Assembly: GCA_034439615.1 (NCBI GenBank)
Contig: JAWXAT010000009.1
Location: forward strand, 52,530-116,529
Source of the DNA: Oligoflexia bacterium
Lineage (GTDB): Bacteria; Bdellovibrionota; Bdellovibrionia; JABDDW01
Length of the DNA: 64,000 nt
Reading direction: 5' to 3'
The notes beneath the pieces were generated by a model. The model worked only from the letters and a program-made list of their open reading frames with translations. It searched no databases and was not told where the DNA came from. Positions within the stretch are counted from its first letter, which is position 1. Each line of letters starts with the position of its first letter. The translations under genes were made by a program, and so were the position numbers. Shown piece after piece: positions 62,405 to 64,000 of this stretch.

Positions 62405-63412
62405 ATGCATATTCTTCTCTTTCATGACTCAAAACTACCTCCGCCCAATTATGGCGGTATTGAGCGCATTGTTGTAACACTTGCCGAAGAATACATCCGT
62501 CGTGGGCATAAGGTCAGTGTTCTGTGCAAAAAAGGTTCAAAGATTAATGGTATAAATGTTGTTGAGTTGCCCGAGAATGCACACACCAATATTGAAAAAG
62601 TTATTCCATCAGATATTGAGTTCATACATTCACACCAGCCTTTACCTATTGAACCCAAACGACCTTATTTAATTACCATTCATGGCAATGGGCACCTGGC
62701 TGAAAAGTATTGGCCAAACACTAATTTTTTAAGTCGCAGCCATGCAAAAAATCATAATTCAAGTATTTATGTTTTTAATGGCGTTGATCCTCAGCGATAT
62801 TCGTTTGTGGAGAAAAAAGAAGAATATTATATTTTCTTAGCTAGAACCACTTGGCGTGTGAAAAATTTAAAAACCTGCATAGCTTGGGCTAATGACTTAA
62901 ATGTAAAACTTAAGATCATCGGGGGCAACGGAATTTCTCGCGGGAATATTGAATACGTTGGTTTTGTCGATGACACTGTTAAAGCTAAAATTTTAGGTGG
63001 AGCAAAAGCACTTATTTACCCAACAAATTGGGATGAGCCTTGCGCTGGTGCCCCTCTTGAAGCCTTGGCCTGTGGAACACCTGTGATTTCATCACATAAT
63101 GGCTGTATGCCAGAGATGGTTACCCATGGTGAGACAGGTGTTTTATGTGAAAACTATAACGAATTACTAAAAGCTGATGAAATTTTAAAGACTGTGAGTA
63201 CTCAAGCTTGTCGTAAAAAAGTTGAGTCCCAATTTAGTGTTCAAAGAATGGCGGATGATTATCTCAAGCTTTTTGAGCATATTTGTAGCCAAGGGAAATT
63301 AGTCGATCAGCAAAATCTTCCGCGCTATAATTTCAAAAAAGAAAGTGTTAGATTTTTATATAAACCCACAATTGTGAATCAAGTGCGCTTGATGATGACA
63401 GGAAAAATATGA
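62405..63412 (+). CDS. GT4 family glycosyltransferase
   Basis: A 335-residue GT-B retaining glycosyltransferase. N-terminal HILLFHDSKLPPPNYGGIERIV with the glycine loop that binds the nucleotide sugar, donor-site FLARTTWRVKNLKTCI, and the ExxxxxxxE-type motif in NWDEPCAGAPLEALACGTPVI, followed by GETGVL. Sugar and acceptor unknown. It overlaps the epimerase gene by four bases (ATGA), suggesting a polysaccharide or glycolipid operon that continues beyond the window. Confidence 0.9.
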   Translation: MHILLFHDSKLPPPNYGGIERIVVTLAEEYIRRGHKVSVLCKKGSKINGINVVELPENAHTNIEKVIPSDIEFIHSHQPLPIEPKRPYLITIHGNGHLAEKYWPNTNFLSRSHAKNHNSSIYVFNGVDPQRYSFVEKKEEYYIFLARTTWRVKNLKTCIAWANDLNVKLKIIGGNGISRGNIEYVGFVDDTVKAKILGGAKALIYPTNWDEPCAGAPLEALACGTPVISSHNGCMPEMVTHGETGVLCENYNELLKADEILKTVSTQACRKKVESQFSVQRMADDYLKLFEHICSQGKLVDQQNLPRYNFKKESVRFLYKPTIVNQVRLMMTGKI

Positions 63413-64000
63413 AAGTTCTCGTAACAGGTGGTGCCGGGTTTATCGGAAGTCATCTATGCCTAAGACTTTTAAAACAAGGGGATGACGTTATTGCCTTTGA
63501 TAATTTAAGTTTGGGGCAAGAAAAATTTTTAAAGCCTTGTCTTGATTTTAAAAACTTCAAATTTATCAAACAAGACCTTCTGGATTTTGAAGAAATTAAA
63601 AAGGCCTGTAAAGGTGTCGAGCGTGTTTGGCATTTGGCCGCAAATTCTGATATTGCCGCGGGTGGAAAAACAACCGACGTAGATTTAAAAATCGGAACCT
63701 TAGCGACGTACAATGTTTTAGAAGCTATGCGTTTGCAAGATGTGCGTGAGTTGGTTTTTTCTTCAACAAGTGCAATTTATGGTGAGGCAGAGCTAAGGCC
63801 CACACCTGAAGGCTACGGCCCGCTTTTACCCATTAGCTTTTACGGTGCAAGTAAACTTGCATGTGAAGCGCTTTCAACAGCATTTGCCCATAACTTTAAA
63901 ATGAAAGTTTGGATTTACCGTTTTGCAAACATTGTTGGAAGTCACACGACCCATGGTGCCATTCATGATTTTATTAAAAAATTAAAAAAAGACTATAAAC
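63409..64000 (+). CDS. NAD-dependent sugar-nucleotide epimerase/dehydratase (partial, runs off the right edge)
   Basis: The first 197 codons of an extended-SDR enzyme: KVLVTGGAGFIGSHLCLRLL (NAD-binding TGGxGFIG), FDNLSLGQ after the second strand, HLAANSDI, SSTSAIYGE and the catalytic YGASK (YxxxK). The pattern is that of UDP-glucose 4-epimerase-like enzymes, acting on nucleotide sugars in the cytoplasm. The start overlaps the GT4 stop (ATGA). The C-terminal substrate domain is outside the window, so the exact activity is open. Confidence 0.88.
   Translation, partial: MKVLVTGGAGFIGSHLCLRLLKQGDDVIAFDNLSLGQEKFLKPCLDFKNFKFIKQDLLDFEEIKKACKGVERVWHLAANSDIAAGGKTTDVDLKIGTLATYNVLEAMRLQDVRELVFSSTSAIYGEAELRPTPEGYGPLLPISFYGASKLACEALSTAFAHNFKMKVWIYRFANIVGSHTTHGAIHDFIKKLKKDYK

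Overview
The window is AT-rich bacterial chromosome, densely packed on both strands, and most likely comes from a Bdellovibrio-like member of the Bdellovibrionota. The pointers are a proteobacterial-style gene set combined with spoVG, RNase Y, a single-chain glycyl-tRNA synthetase, a B12-dependent ribonucleotide reductase, pyruvate phosphate dikinase and a membrane-anchored FtsY. A free-standing RNA with a GEMM-I (cyclic-di-GMP) aptamer also resembles the merRNA described from Bdellovibrio attack-phase cells. This placement is inference, because no rRNA is present. There are no CRISPR arrays, insertion sequences or intact prophages.

Layout. 1-500: the end of an antitoxin-like gene, a possible recombinase remnant and a bidirectional terminator. 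500-4456 (minus): htpX, a DUF1844 gene, htrA, ispE, spoVG and tRNA-Gln, behind a strong promoter at 4428-4456. 4582-12089 (plus): a tightly overlapped moxR/DUF58/bat operon (AAA+ ATPase, two von Willebrand A proteins, TPR protein, BatD). 12004-16461: envelope glycosyltransferases, including a GT39-type enzyme carrying a PA14 domain and a membrane protein split by a frameshift. 16458-21064: lytic transglycosylases Slt and MltD and an SDR protein with altered catalytic residues. 21067-22870: a beta-propeller protein and the GEMM-I RNA. 22870-27335: a lipoprotein, a phosphatase, a secreted protein of unknown role, a murein endopeptidase and an Mrp ATPase. 27389-35550: a J-like membrane protein, glyS, ppdK and smc. 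35629-37107 (minus): three small envelope genes, one of only 43 codons. 37273-42286: ftsY, a Na/Pi transporter and a large frameshifted secreted protein. 42292-44635 (minus): rhlE and an exported protein. 44793-51548 (plus): zapA, 5-formyl-THF cyclo-ligase, rny, tyrS, a secreted zinc hydrolase, a ferredoxin, a redoxin and a hydrolase. 51549-56366: fabH, an outer membrane protein, a metallo-beta-lactamase-fold enzyme and the iscR-iscS-iscA-iscX operon. 56568-60250: nrdJ with candidate NrdR boxes and a long leader. 60353-64000: two exported proteins of unknown role, a GT4 glycosyltransferase and a truncated sugar-nucleotide epimerase.

How it fits together. Much of the window serves envelope building and quality control: HtrA, HtpX, the Bat complex, cell-wall lytic enzymes, glycosyltransferases, lipoproteins and small barrels. 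The rest is housekeeping: translation, chromosome segregation, Fe-S assembly and deoxynucleotide supply. Two regulatory themes recur. Several genes have a promoter whose -10 box lies only 6-9 nt before the start codon and have no Shine-Dalgarno sequence, which implies leaderless mRNAs. In iscR and the metallo-hydrolase gene, a palindrome covers the -10 box. The most notable single element is the GEMM-I RNA at 22442-22763, which has its own promoter and terminator.
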